Assembly: GCA_026874595.1 (NCBI GenBank)
Contig: CM049322.1
Span: 51,735,386-51,799,385 of the forward strand
Source: Sipunculus nudus
Taxonomy: Eukaryota; Annelida; Sipuncula; Golfingiida; Sipunculidae
Direction: 5' to 3'
DNA length: 64,000 nucleotides
The translations under genes and the position numbers were made by a program. This document shows, piece by piece, positions 27,801-42,800 of the stretch (positions are counted from its first letter, which is position 1; the number at the start of each line of letters is the position of its first letter). The notes under the pieces were generated by a model. It searched no databases. It saw only the letters and a program-made list of their open reading frames with translations, and had not been told where the DNA came from.

Positions 27801-30800
27801 GGAATACATGGGATACTTTAAAGTATGAGTAGTCAGAGTGATAGTTGAACAAATATGTGCAATTATATAATTATCCTTAAAGGTATAGGAGCCAGTCTAG
27901 CCATTGCACACTGACACAAGGATTCTAGCTTTGTTTCAAAACTGAATGCAGTATAATTAATGGTGGCACACAGCTAATCATACACTCAGTGGGTTGGCAC
28001 TAAGTTAATTACTGGTGGCCTGCACAGAGTACCCTTATACCTGGAAGCAAACAGCTATACGTCAAGTATTTGCCCCCATTGTGTATGACCTGTGCTGCCA
28101 CCACTCATCTACTCCCGAACTTCATTGATTTTCTCCAATTTCTAATTACATCTCAGGTAGCTGGTTGCATTTATTAACTCTACTCTTTGCTCTGTTGAAT
28201 GAAGTACCCACTACAGACCTCTGATCAATCCTCTCTAGGATCGTGATAGGTATCTTTGGCAGGTGTCAAGGAAATTACCATTCCCTTTATTTTGTATACC
28301 AGCTGAACAAATAGCTATAGGGATATGTTGTACAACAAATGGAATATTTTTGGCAATTTTACTTGAGACTTTTTCTTAAATTTCTTTAATTCCTTTTATG
28401 ATAAACTGCTATTGCAAAGCACTGGAATTAAACATAGGATCATGAAGTCAAAGTTCTCTGTGTGGCCAAAAGATTGGTGATAACAAAATGAAATACATGA
28501 ATCCTAGAAACTCTTAATGAGGTACCTTGTAATTGTTAAGTTTAGTGTGCGAAGTAGAATAACCCTTTGTATGGACAATACCCAAATCATCAATTTATAG
28601 TAGGGTAAATTTGAGATATAACAAAAATGATCTTTCTATTTTCATTTTTCCAGACCTGAACACTTCAGTTTCAGTTGTCACCAACAGATGTCCCTGGTGT
28701 AGAGTATGAGGTTTTATATACATCAGTGGTCTACTCACTTTTTAACTCTGAGCCTTTTCTCCATTGGAAGGTCGGTGATGGATTGCCATTGGCTGAGCAG
28801 GAAAACGTTGCCATGGTGTTCTCTATCCTTTTGTAAGGACTCACAGTGTTAATGGTCACACGAGGGGCATCTGAAATATATTATAAAGATGGATAAATTA
28901 AACAAAAGTACATTAAAATAAACTTCCATTAAAGCAGGCAAATTTAAAGGAATTGGATTACACATGATAGACACATTATAAATATGAGACACTGCATACC
29001 ATACGTTTTTCATCAGAATCTAATATACCACACACATGCAATAAATATTTGTAATGGCTGGAGAACTCTTTGCTTCTGCTGCTGTGAAAGAGCTTATAAT
29101 TATGTGACATTAACAAGAGCCCACCTACATTCATGTGCCAGATATTTTTTTTTTTATTTATTTCAAACTGACGTTAATAACAATTTGTAAAATATATGCT
29201 GCAAAACAATAAAGAAACTTGTCGTACACTTGTAACATGGGGAAAACAGCTTACATCAGTCAGTTACGAAGAGGAACCTGGGTTTCCTTGCACCTGATTG
29301 GTCAGTTGTTTTACAGCTTAACCTGTATATACTTGCTCTTATGGCAAGTCAGCAGATACAATAACATGTGCACGGTCACTCAATGCTATGACTAATTAGA
29401 AGACATTTCTTCTGTTGTTTTATTTAACTGTTCCATTCAAAGAAATCAAAAAATTTTTACTTTTCTAAATTTAAAACCCAGAGAAATGATAACTTTTCTT
29501 TTACCTTATCAAATTTTCCATATTTGTCTCAATTTCTTTAGGGCCTCAGATAAAATATCCTGCTCTGAGGAATATATGAAAGATCAAATGCTTCGAGGAA
29601 GTCCCCCTCTACTGTTGTTTCTATATCCAGATACATAACTTTACATGCACACGCTGGGTAAACAGGTGTATGTGTCATCCATGAAATCAAACGTGTGAGA
29701 ATATTCCCATAATGCACCTGGCATTCCAAAACTTGCCACTAACAGTCAGTCAGGGGTGTGTCAATGTTAGCATAGTCCTGGCTTTGCCCACACCTTGCAT
29801 GGTATGTGTATAAATTTGGCAGTTACCTTACGGGCGACAAAGAAATGTTTTTCATGCAAATAGGCTATTTATGGCAGCATTTTGCTTTCCGTGACTGGCC
29901 ACATATTTTCACCAGGCTTGCCTGAGTATTAACTACATCTGATCATAACATATCAGTGTACTATTGGTTTATAATAGGTGTTGAAATACTTGCAAACATT
30001 ACTCATTACAAGCTCCAGGTGGGAGTTCCAAACATTACGCTAGTGCTGTTACAAGCTATGACTTCAGAAAGCAATATTACATTGATTATATGTAAATCCT
30101 CTGACTGGAATGAAGGGAGGGGATGTCTATCAGAAGCAAAACCCTGGATGGTCCAGACCACCCCTTTCCCCCTTTTCAGATGCTGCAACTTTTTTTAAGG
30201 GTTTCAGACCAATAAATGCATTCTGGACCCCGCCCCCTTTTCAGACATGGGGACATATTTATAGGTTTGTTAATTAGTCCTCCCGGTTTGGACCCCTCCT
30301 TTTCCTAAATACTAGATATTCCCCTGTCTATATAGGGGTTTATAAGCTACCTGCTATATCAATACTTGGTTCCAAATATTTTTGGGTCTTATGTATATTT
30401 TTTACATTATCTCCATGACCTTTATTTGAACCTAAATTTGACCTCTGAAGTGACCTTGATTTGAATGTATATCCAGTTTGCCTTGTGGAAATTAATACAA
30501 AATCATACCTTATAAAACAATGTATTACTATAATGTAGACTTACATTTGACGTTTATCGTTTTGGTGGAATTCTTCTCCCATTCACTATCGTCTTTCAGT
30601 TTGTGTACCCGGGCTCCGCATTTGACCTCCGCGTTATTGTCCTCCATCTGCAGCTGACGAACATACAGACTCCTGGTGACACCAAACTTGACACTAGGGG
30701 GCGTTGTTGTCCCTGTGGGCTGGAGAACGTTGTTGTGGTACCATGACATCTCTGGGGTCGGATTCCCTCCTTCAGACTCGCATGAGAAGTTAATGTAGTC

Positions 30801-33800
30801 CCCTTCCTTTAGGTTCGACTCTGATTCGTTCAGACTAATACTAGGCTGACCTGGTGGAACTGTAAAGAAAAGATAAATTAATGAAACAAGATAAAAATGT
30901 CCCAAGAATACAAAGATTTGCTCTGCAGACTGAAACTGTTCATGAATTCACAAATAGTTTGTGATTCTTATGTAAAGGCATCAATGTAGAATGAAAAAAA
31001 AAGTATTGTGAAACACTCGTGAGTAATGGTAGGACTGTAATGGAATATCTGAACTCTCATAACACTGATGGAATGACAACAAAATAATTTTTTTCCTTTT
31101 AATCTTATTTAAATTTTTCATGAGGATGTAATGGACTTATATTCTAGAAGACTAAAATGCTTGCTTGATTACACAGAACTTTCCCCATAAAACTGCAAGG
31201 TATTTGTAATTCAATGGCAATTTACTCGAAGTAAATAAACTATTAGGAAATATGTTGGATTATGCAAATACATTGTGATAAATTCTTGGAAAACTTCAAA
31301 AACTGATCAGATTTTTCTTCTCTGAGTGTAATCTAAGGTCACATGACCAACTTATCAGATAAACTTTGCATTTAATGAAATTTAAGGCTGGGGTATTATA
31401 CTTCTGTAATGGAGCTGAAATTATGGAAATCTGATAGATTTATATTACGATGCAGCGAGGCCACAAAGGTGAAGGACCTTCACATTATACTGAGTGAATA
31501 ACAATACAAGTAATTAACCTCCCCACCTGGCTCAGGTAACAGATGGCGAGGGGGAAATCTAATCTCGTTACGAGCGAACAGTCACCTGGTCCGTTAAACA
31601 CATGGGAAACTCAAAGTACCTATTCACTGTTACATTGTTACGTAAGCTAACGCATTATGTCTCCGAAATTAATATTCAGGACCAATAAAATGGGATTAAG
31701 CCAGATCTAGCATGTTCAATACCCAGATCTGATACCAGAATGGAAATTTGTTTACCCTGGCCAGGTGTAAGAAAGGCTCAGTGGGGTATTCCCCAGTAGT
31801 CTTGTTTAACAAAAGCTGAAGAGGAAATTGAGTTATACAGGGAAAGTCACTGAGAAATGGGTTTATTCGGATGTTAATTTTCATTCACTCTTCAAAGCTC
31901 CAGGATGAAAAGCCCGAAAATTGATTTGTAAATAGAATAAAAGGTCCCCTGGTCACCTGTGGTTTAAGATTAACTTTTTCTCTGACTTGATAATTATCCC
32001 GTCACCTGCAGGTTGTAATCAAAGTTTTAGTTAACTTTATGGTAATTTCTCTTCAATTTATGGTAATTATATTGTCCTCACGGTGCTTTGTCTGAAACTG
32101 ACTGCTGCAAACTCTTTTAATGTTACTTTTTCTCTTAGCCTACATTTAAATTTTGATAACTTTGAAATCAGTATTGTCAAATTCACACTTATAAAAATGA
32201 AAAGTTAGTATTTGGAAGCCAGGAATTATGAAAGTTTTGCAATTTAATCTAATACAAATTTTTACACTCCCACCCACAAAAAGTTGCTAGAACATTATTT
32301 GTTACATCATAATCTAGACATCCTTTTATCTTCACAAAAGTACAAAGAAACTTCCAAAATAAGATATAATTTCTACAAGAGGATTACATTTCATAAAATA
32401 TTGGAGGCCATTAGGCTGTATTATAATATGCACAACAACAAATTTACAACAAATTTATGTAAATTTCACTTAGAAGCAACTTGACTAACTCCTCAAATTT
32501 GATCATATAATACAATCACTGCATGTTTACTGCCATCCAACATTCTCCATATATTTGACAAATTATCCCTTTTTTTAATAAACCCTCAATTCTGCAAGAC
32601 AGTTTTGAAAGTCAATCTGTGCATAATATAATTCTGAATCTCAAGGTCTCTCTTTGTCAACATAACAATAAATCTGTCACTGTGTAATTCCATGTCTTTC
32701 ATCACTATATAAACTGGCACACCACACAAATTTCTGAATGATTTCCAACTGTGCCCCCCAATCCTGAAGTCTATGAACCGAAATTGAGTGTGTATAATTG
32801 CATTGTAACCGCCTTGTATAATTATCACAGCATGCTTGATTAAACACAAGCACCCCTATTAGAGGACACATCAGGTCGGGGTCCCTGGGGTGTAAATGGT
32901 ACCCTGCTGCTCGGAGAGTGTGTCCTGCTCTGCTATTCTGCTCGGAGAATGTCTCTCACCTGGCTATTCTCCTAAAATAATAACCTTAATAAGCATTTTA
33001 AAGCTTTACATTACATTTGCCCTTACAATCTTTTAATTACATTCTTTTAATTACATAACAATTCTTGTGATTGATGATAGTTACAGGAGGGAGGATTTAT
33101 ACTTCAGTTTCATGAATTCTGAGCTTCAATATTATGGCATTAGAAATACTGTGGAAGGCCTTAAATTTCTGGATTAAAGTCATCAAGAAATTAATTCCTG
33201 CAGACTCTCTTTAGACCTATATATATATTACATCAATACATAATTCCACACACATTACTCAGACTGGTGGAGTCCATGGGCAGACGACATAATCATGACT
33301 ACAGAAAGGGAGACATCATTATTCTAATTCTCATTAAGTTGCTGATCCCTTTAGGGCTGGGTCATAATCCCTCATTAGTATTCAACCACCTGTAGTGTCC
33401 AGGGAGAATTCATTATCAATATTTCCATTGTACCCTGCTGCAACCTCTGTGCCTTGGGACCAAGACAATAAATGGAGTGAGGTTGTTGTATAGACATTGG
33501 GACACAGGCAAAACTATATTGATTCAAAAACTGATACCTTCAAATAACTTAGGGCTAGACAACCTTTAGGGATCACAACACTATTTTTTAAAGGTTATCT
33601 GTATTTCTTGGAGGCAGGCCTAATAACTGCTCAAAATGTTAATTTTTAAAAATGTGATTTTTATTTTGTTCACAGGAGGTTGGAAACTGAAACAGATCTA
33701 TTTCAAACAAAATAACCTTTTCAATAAAAAAAATCTTTCTTTCAAATTGCTGTATTTTACTTGGCTCAACACAAATCATTTGGAAAGATATATCAACTAG

Positions 33801-36800
33801 CATATATTATGTTAATCAGTATGCCAGTGTAGAAGGATTAACAAATAGGTCCCACAGTTGTTCATACCAGTATGGACTATAACTTACCCATGTTCCAGGG
33901 CCTACTGGTGGCTGTTTTAATGTGAAATCAAAGAGAAATTTGACCTGACCTGGTGGTATCCTTAGTGATTTATTATCACTCTCAAAAATTTATGACTTGA
34001 ATTAAATTTATACTGGAAGTAGATGAGGGCACCATAAACACTGCTGTTACGTACGTACCTTGTACATCAGTGACAAGGTGGTTGTCAACTCCGCCAGGAA
34101 GGTCATGTTTTCACTTGTGTCTGCCTGTTTGTTTGTTTGTTATATATATTTATCTGTTTTTGGCATAAATATGATAAAATTTAAGGACACTTCATGGATC
34201 AAGATCTGAGACACTGGGCAGGGGAGGGCCCCTTAAAATGATCTAGATTAATAATATTTTATGAATTACAAATATCATTATAAAATCTAATTATGAAAAT
34301 TAAACAACTGATGTTAAAAAATAATACTTGCAACTACAATTATAAAACACTTAAAGTCCATGGGAAAACCTTGTTACGTTTATTCACAGAGCCTGTGAAA
34401 ATGCAAGCACTTAAATGTGAGACAGCATGAGCTTATGTTCAGTAAATAACTCTTCTTTCCACAAATCAGCCAGCCTTTGATTGTTTAAGTACCGTCCACC
34501 TTTTTGACGGTTTTGTGTGTCGTGAAATGACAGGATGGATGGATTTTTAAGAGCAATGCTGGTGTGACCATAAAGCCTTGTATTGGTTACCACCGGTAAC
34601 CTAGCATTCGTTAAAACACCAGGAACTGCTGTTTTTTAGTTTGAAGTCATCCTCTTGATAAATTTCCCATGATTCAACTGAAAACACAGCAGTGAAACAA
34701 ACAGAACATGCTCCAAGTGTAGACTTCTGTTTCATTGTTTCAAGAGCTGCTGTGCAGTTACCATGCTGTGGCAAACGCTTTATATATCATATGTCTTTGA
34801 TTGACATGCAGATTCGCAAACTCTGCCTAATTCTTTATATCTGCAAATACTTCCCAGTATCACGGGCTATTAATAAGTGAAGTAACGTCAGCTATTAAAT
34901 GATCTGGTTTGTAGGAACCGTGGGCTTTACACCTTCTTCCCAGCGCTACTAACCGTTAACCACGCATTCGCAATAAGTTTATCTCCTGCATAGCATGTGG
35001 GTACACACACACCTTCCTAAAGCTGTAGATAATCTCTACGTTACCGATGTTGCAACTTGAATCCACACGATTGCAGAGTTAAGTTATATATTTATAGTAC
35101 ACCCGATAACCAGGCTACAGAGGACGTACACTTAACACTTTGATGTTAAGCTGGCTCAGGTGTTAAGGGTTTGTGTGTTTGCTCCGTAAAAGTTAAGTGT
35201 AACTCCAGGTGTAATATAAAACATCCATACCACATCACATTGTAGAACCCCTGCTTTATCATTGAATGTGTAAACTATCTGACCCTCAGTAAGTCCAGTT
35301 TAAACTTATTAGAAATTAACTGTTAGATGACTTGCCAAAAACTGCCAATCTAAAGCAACTTAAAATTTCATCTCCTTGCTTAACTATTGCTCATATTAAC
35401 CTGTTAATGCTAACGTAAACACTTTTGTTAAAACCATAAATACATCAGAGAACATCAACTTATGGCTGATTATTACCTTGACAGCACAAAGTTATTTCCA
35501 CTGCCAGTTAAGTTCCAAATAATCATACAATATCATGTTTCTGTTATTTCTTAAATGGCAAGACATTATGATTTCAGGATTCTCAAAAAAAGTACAAAAA
35601 ATTTGATAACTGAATACATTGATCAACAAGTTTCTTATATTTCTAAAAATATATTATCTCACAAATGGAGGGATGTTATGTTTTTCCTCAATGTCTGTCT
35701 GTCTGTTTTTTTTGTTTGTTTGTTTGTCTGTTGGTTTATTTGTCTGCTTTACTGTTTGCAGGTTCACTAAAAAAACACTCTTAAGTGTCACATAGAACCC
35801 CCCATATGGCTATATATAGATTCTCTCAGGTCAAACATATTGCATATCTCTATATTTCAGATCTTAAGATCTCCTTTAGCCTGAACCAAACCCTCTCTGC
35901 AGGAACTGTAGAAAATTTGGAAAAGGTACAATGATACAGCCGAGCAAAAAAATGCCTGTAATCTAAATGTAAAAAGTGTCAGAATTTGTCCATAATCTAA
36001 ATTAAATGTAAACAGAAAACGGACATGTAACCATTTCAATTATAATATGTGTTTGTGTCTTCTTGGATTGCCTGGTCAGTTAGAACTTATCAGTGTAAGC
36101 TACTGATTACAGCCACATTAGCTTGGGCCTGTGACTGTTTTACTGTCTCCATGTAAAATTTACTGCTGGTCATGATGACATTGAGCACCTGTGAAATTTA
36201 TGGTGTCCACTCACTGACCATGTGGTAAGTGACCACCTTGAAATCTGAGGAGCTTGTTTCCATAGTGACCAAACCACTTAAACAGGTGGGTCCTTCAACA
36301 GCCCCAGTAACAAAGGTCGTGCAAGGTCATGTCTTTCTCAAAGTTGTTATCAGCTTTGCCAGTTATAGTTAAAAAATAATGAAGACAATCCTTGTGTAAT
36401 TCTTGATAATTAAAACTTAAAATGACCAATAATACAAAATTGATTTTTTTTTTTGCTGGAACTATTAACTGCCTTCCGGTTTAACAAACAATGACCAGTA
36501 AATATTATGACAGTCATGCATAGGCCATTCTGATTTCAGAATTCTCATATAAAAATTCTCATGTAAAAACAAAGCTGGAAAATTACAAAACCTTTTTAAA
36601 TTGTGACAAAACTTTACCATTCCAAGGAGGTTTATGTTTTAACCTGTTTTTGTTTAATTGTTGGTTTATCTGTTATTACAATTACTCAAAACTTCCGATC
36701 CAATTTCCATTAATCTTTGTTGAGAGGTTGAATATAGGCCATCACTAAGGGACCAATCATTAAATATATTTTTAAAACCACCAGCTGTGTCCTACATTTA

Positions 36801-39800
36801 ATAACATTGATGATTACAATGATTACCAAAAGATTCAGCAAATTGAGTCATTTGGTGCATTCAAGTATGAATGGTCATTGTCCTCAAACAAAATGAGAAA
36901 AATGTAACAAATGCACAGCACTGGTAGTAGGACATTATTACATCTGTATCATTCTGGATGGTATTGTTACCACAGACTGTATGTCATTCATTATGATATT
37001 GTTACTGGTATTTCTTTGTGATGAGGAGTGTCAGTTACTATAAAAATAAACAAAGCAATGGTACAGTACTCAGCATTAAGGCTCTCCCTGTACTGTACCC
37101 CTAGTGTGGTGTTCTCAATAAATAAACACCCCTGTCACTTGAGACCACTCTTATGTCATACTCCAGTACAACAAATGTCATATATCACAATGCCAGTAAA
37201 AAAATATGGCAGTAATGGATACGAATCTATTATATTGCCCCGTGCCCTTTTCCCATGCTAATAAAACGTTGCGTTACATGTCATGCGGAAATCCATATGT
37301 ATTTCCCAGCGAAGGAGCTGTCAAACTCATCATGATATGGTGAAGGCTTCGTCTGGCTGGCTGTGTATATTTGTACAGGTAATGCACAATATGGCCGATC
37401 ACATGGTTTGTTAGACAGGTAGATCTTTCGTGACACGTTCGTAAACCACCATTACATACACATGTGATGATATGCTCTGTGCGTTACCCGTGACTATGTC
37501 TCCACCTCACGCTTGTGTCGGTTATGCTACAGCATATAATTATCATTCACATCGACAACAAATCTCTTGCGATCACACGCTAATATCCCAAATACTGTTG
37601 GTCAAGTGCAAAATAATATTGATTTTACCACAATAACACCTGACTGACCACTGGTCAGTGGTATTGACTGACTGATGTTTCCTGACATATTTAACAGTAA
37701 AATTCCATAATTCTTCTGGGTATTTTTGGTTAATTATAAAATGTATCAATCACAATATGAGTTTCTAACAAATAAATTGTATTCATAGTAGTGATGGACC
37801 AATAATTGATTATCCTAGGCTTCAGAATGAGGAAATTAATGTATGCTTTCATTAAATTCATACAATTGCAAGCAAGCACTCTCTATACAATGAAAGTCTG
37901 TGTGCATGTAATTAATGATAACATCATACCTAAGGTAAATGCATATACATACATGCTGCAGAATTATTACTTATATTAGCAAACATGTAGACTAATTGGT
38001 ATGTTTAGACAATGTACAGATCTGCATAAGGTCATATTTCGTACTCTTACAGAACCAAAAACTAATTAATGACGTGTAGAGGTCAACCATTTCTACTGAT
38101 GATCAGTCATGAAATCACGACCAATTCCCAAAACCAGCCAATAGAAAATAAGAACAGTCTGGTCCCCATTCTTCCATTCCTCACAAGTTATTGGATGGTT
38201 GAGCGGAAATTCCGCTGGGTGGAAATTCCGCCTGAGGCATTCCTGACCATCATACAGTGGGCCTGTCCTCGTGATGACAAAGGCTGCATTATGCTGGCAA
38301 ATTGTATATGATTGATGAGACATTCTGACTCTGTGGACACCGTCCGGTGAACGCTAACCAGACCTCACTAACCAGACCTATACCTCCAGGGTATAACCTC
38401 CACATGTTTAGTACTGGCACTGATTGTAATGGCTAACTGACAAGGCATACCAGTTACATCTCCAACCATATCTTAAATTTAAAACATTAAATATGGGTTC
38501 ATATAATTACAAAATATCCACCATTTAATAGGTGTTCATGACTGTTAAGAAAAATATGGGAGGACTTCTCTTAATAATTAAGAAAACAATAATCAAATGA
38601 AGGTTACCTTGCTTATGATCAGCTGTGACAGGTGGATCAAAAATAAGTTTAAAATTATTTCAAATGTTTATTTCTGTATGATTTTTACTACCTTGATGCT
38701 TTTATTCAGATAGTTACACAGCTTTTTCGATGCAGTCTCTAATATTGTAAAATTTATCAGTGATTTTACAAAGAAATGAGGATATTAACGAAAGAATTTC
38801 AAAATTAAATCTTAAAATCATACATTTACCACATTTTATAGAATAAATTTCCTTAATTTACTTACAGTGTCATCCTCTTATAAATTTCAAAATGTAAAAA
38901 TTTACAACAAATTGAAGGATATGCAAAACCTGTTTCACTTAAAACATTCCTTGAAACAAACCAGTGACAGGTTTGGCTGTCATCTTTCATTTTGATTTTT
39001 TTATTAGTATAAAAAAACATTTTTTTTTAACTATTTGTACTTGGCTTCAATAACTTGACTTCAGAGGAACTTAAAATATAAGCTCACCAGTCCAAAGAAG
39101 TTTATAGTGTGTAAAGTACGTGACACGTAATACATCAAGAGTACTGCTGAATGATTTCTTATGACAGATTATCAGAATGTTTTCTCTCCTGCTATATATT
39201 ACTTCACACCCTGTCTGAACACTTCAAGAATTATACCAGTAAGTTGATGACACAATTGACATTATACGCTAGATGAAAGAATATTTTTTCAGGTGTGTGT
39301 TATTAATTACTTCACACCAAAAACACTCCAAAAATGGCTGCCAAATGTACTGCTGTGAGCAAGATAAAAGAATATTATTTTTACATCATATTATTTCACA
39401 CCATAAACACACTAAAAAGGCCTGCCAAAGTAACACTGTGAGCTGGATGAAAGAATATTATTTTTACATCATATTATTTCACACCATAAATATCCTAAAA
39501 GGCAGTTAAGAGCAGCAATATTATTACATGAGATGGATGCTTAGCCTAATGAAGCAGTGACTAGCGGCTTTACTTTTGCGCTTAAATAGAATAAACCCCC
39601 AGGGGGGTTAACATTAATGTCGTCCGCACTACCTGACACCCATTGTGTATCCCAGTGATAAAACTGGTCTATCGGCCATACCTGTCTGATCAAAGGAGCG
39701 CAGCCATTCAGCTACAAGCCATATTACTTTGTCACAGAAATGCATGCCCCGTTCTCTCTGCTATATGACTCTCTAACGCCCCATTCTAGCCATCATACTT

Positions 39801-42800
39801 GATGGCCCACTCAATATTCCCATTGTCACAGACAACCATTTTGCTTTCATTTCATCCTAATTCTCACACTCTGGCTGATATTAGTCTCATTGATATCATT
39901 ACAGTCTATATATACTCAGCAATATCAAGCACACATGATGTTATGATAACTTATTATCTATATACCTGTCATACCATCTGCAACCTTTGTTATCTTAAAC
40001 ATCTTTATTAAAGCTGTTCTTTGAAGCAAATAGCTTGAAGGTACCAACATTAACCTTGTTAGTGTAATTATTATTGCATCTTTTTTAAGGCTATTGGTAT
40101 AAACAGACCATAGTATGGTAAACTAATTCCTCAAGGCAATCTTTACAAAAACTTGTACACCTTAACGTGGGAACAATATTGATATAATTAATTGACAATG
40201 TACTGAAACTGCAAAGTGTAATTGTTCGAAAAAAAACTCCTTCACCTTGATGAAAATAATATAAGTTTATCAGTGAAACTAGTCAAAACAGAAAGAATGC
40301 TATTTCTCAAATTTGATATAATTAAAGTATTGGATGTAAATCAATGTTCAAACAGTTGCTTGAATCCTTATTTTTCAAGAAATATGAAGAAACCGATAGA
40401 ACATAGGAGAAATGTGTGTTCTGGTCACTCTTTTGTGAAACACGCCATCTCTGTAAGGAGTAAACAAGGCACGACCATACACTGATCCATTTCAGGATAA
40501 AAGCACACCCACAAATAGGACTTCAAGCAAATTTGATATTAACATAATATGTTAATTTGTTTCTCATAATTTAATAACACTGAATGTACATATTAATCAC
40601 TGGTGTATAAATAGAATATTTGCAGATTTAAAAATTCAGATTTGGAACATGAAAACTGTTTGATTATTCTGGCATATATATATGGATCATATGTAAACAA
40701 ATCTAGAAAGAAATAGAAAGCTCCCTTAATTTTAAATTTTTGGCTGCACCTGCCTACAAACAGAGCTCATAAACTGTTACTAAATAAATCTCAATATTAA
40801 GAGCATATAATTGATCAAAACTATTGACTGATAGATTATAACCATTTATATCAAAGGAGTGTTAAGCCTAACATCACCAAATTTTGTGGGTTTTCACTCC
40901 TAAAATTGCAAATTTGTGGCTGCTAATTATAAAAGAGATATTTGCATTGAATATGGTACTAGAGATTTGTCAACAATATACAATAATCTTTTAATGACAG
41001 GTCTTCGATTTGCACTATATAAGGGATGTTTTCTCCAACAGATCCAAGCCTGGAACATCTACATTATTCCAATTAAAGGGTTTAGGATTTCTTTATTTAT
41101 GCCTAGTTCATATACTGATATCAAATATCTAGGCTACGTGCCAAACTCTATGTCACACAAATCTGTCTGCCTCCAATTAACTGATGCTGGCCTCTCTTCA
41201 GCTGCCTAATAAAGCTTACACATATAAACAGTCCAGTCTATTGGGAATGGCTAATTCACTAAGCATCTGTGACCACTGGTGTAACAGACAATATACCCCT
41301 GGGAACCTTTTTCCTGTCGTTTTTCACTTTATACATATTAAGACTGGTTCATGAACATCTGAATGAACTGATGGTAAGCAAGCATGTCTCATTCTGGAAT
41401 CACACATTAATTTTTTTCTTCACCATAACAAAATTTTATTAATTTTACCCAAAATACCTGTGAGTAGATTACTTTAAAATATTACAAATATTGTTTTAGT
41501 CATATATATATTAATAGTAATCATTTTATAATCTTATATATAGGCAAATGGAAAGTCAAACAGATACATATACAATGAAACACATGTAACAAGTCCACCA
41601 GCGGGTCTGGACAAAGGTGGTCTTAATTCACAGGTGGTCTTATTAAAGAGGTCAGTTATGGCCAGTGTATGAACGTTTTCAGTTCACTCAAGGGTGATCT
41701 TAATAGACAGGAGGTCTTTACAGACAAGTGGTCTTTCAGCCAGGTTCCACTGTATATCAATGAGACATAATCATTATATTCTAAGCCTCAAAATACCTGG
41801 ACTAAATGATGATTGTTTTTCACATTTTAGACAACACAGGCCATATTACCTTTCCCTTAACAGCAAATTAGCCATCATAAGATATAACAGGAAAACAGTG
41901 TTAGAGTAATGCCCTATTTTACAGAGAAATAATACATGGATGGATGAACCCTAATTTTACACAGATTGATCCTGCTTAATATTGGTATATTGTATATAAA
42001 CACTGCAGAGTATCCAATTATTAGGCATCATGAACAATTACATGTACACAAACACTAGATAGCTATCACAGCTCCGCCTCTGTGCAGGTCTGACTTTTTT
42101 ATAATATTAATTATCCAGAATTAAGTAACTTGCATAATATTAAGGTGATAGAGTTAATCCCAGAGGTTACAGCAAGAATTACTCCACAAGACCAGGGGCC
42201 AATTCAGGTGCATCAATTCCAATTGAATTCCAAATCCACATGTGGAGAAAAGTATAAATTCCAACTGAATTCAATAATTTTTAATAAATTCTAAAATACC
42301 CCTCGATTCAAACAATTTAAGTATTGCACAATGTTTTGATTACTAGATAATTCATTGGTGAGTCATGCAGTGCTGATACACAAATTAAAATTTGAGAGAT
42401 TAAGCAGCAGTTCAACTGCTCACCATGCTCCTTGTGACTCAGATAAAACTTGGCATGACTGTTTTGAAAAATACACTACCCTCAGAAAAGTACAATGTCT
42501 GATGAGCAATATACCTGAGGAAAATGTAAGAATTAATTGAAACAACTGTTTATCAATCTGCTTAGTTAGTCTGACCTTGGGGGCTTCAATTCGGATGCAA
42601 TTCCAATTATTTTCAATTTTATTTTTATCAATGTAATTTAAATTCCAATTATTTTCAAATTGATTTCTTTCAATTCCTTATCAATTCCAATTATTTTCAA
42701 TTTTATTTCTCTCAATTCATACAAGTTTCAATTCAATTCCAATCTAACTCAGAATTGCCCCCCCCCCCTCCACCGCGAGTCAGTTCATGCCCTTTGAAGC

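Noticed and set aside
38069-38323. Overlapping open frames on both strands
   Set aside because: Mirror-image frames over a CpG-bearing block with no domain; more likely non-coding.
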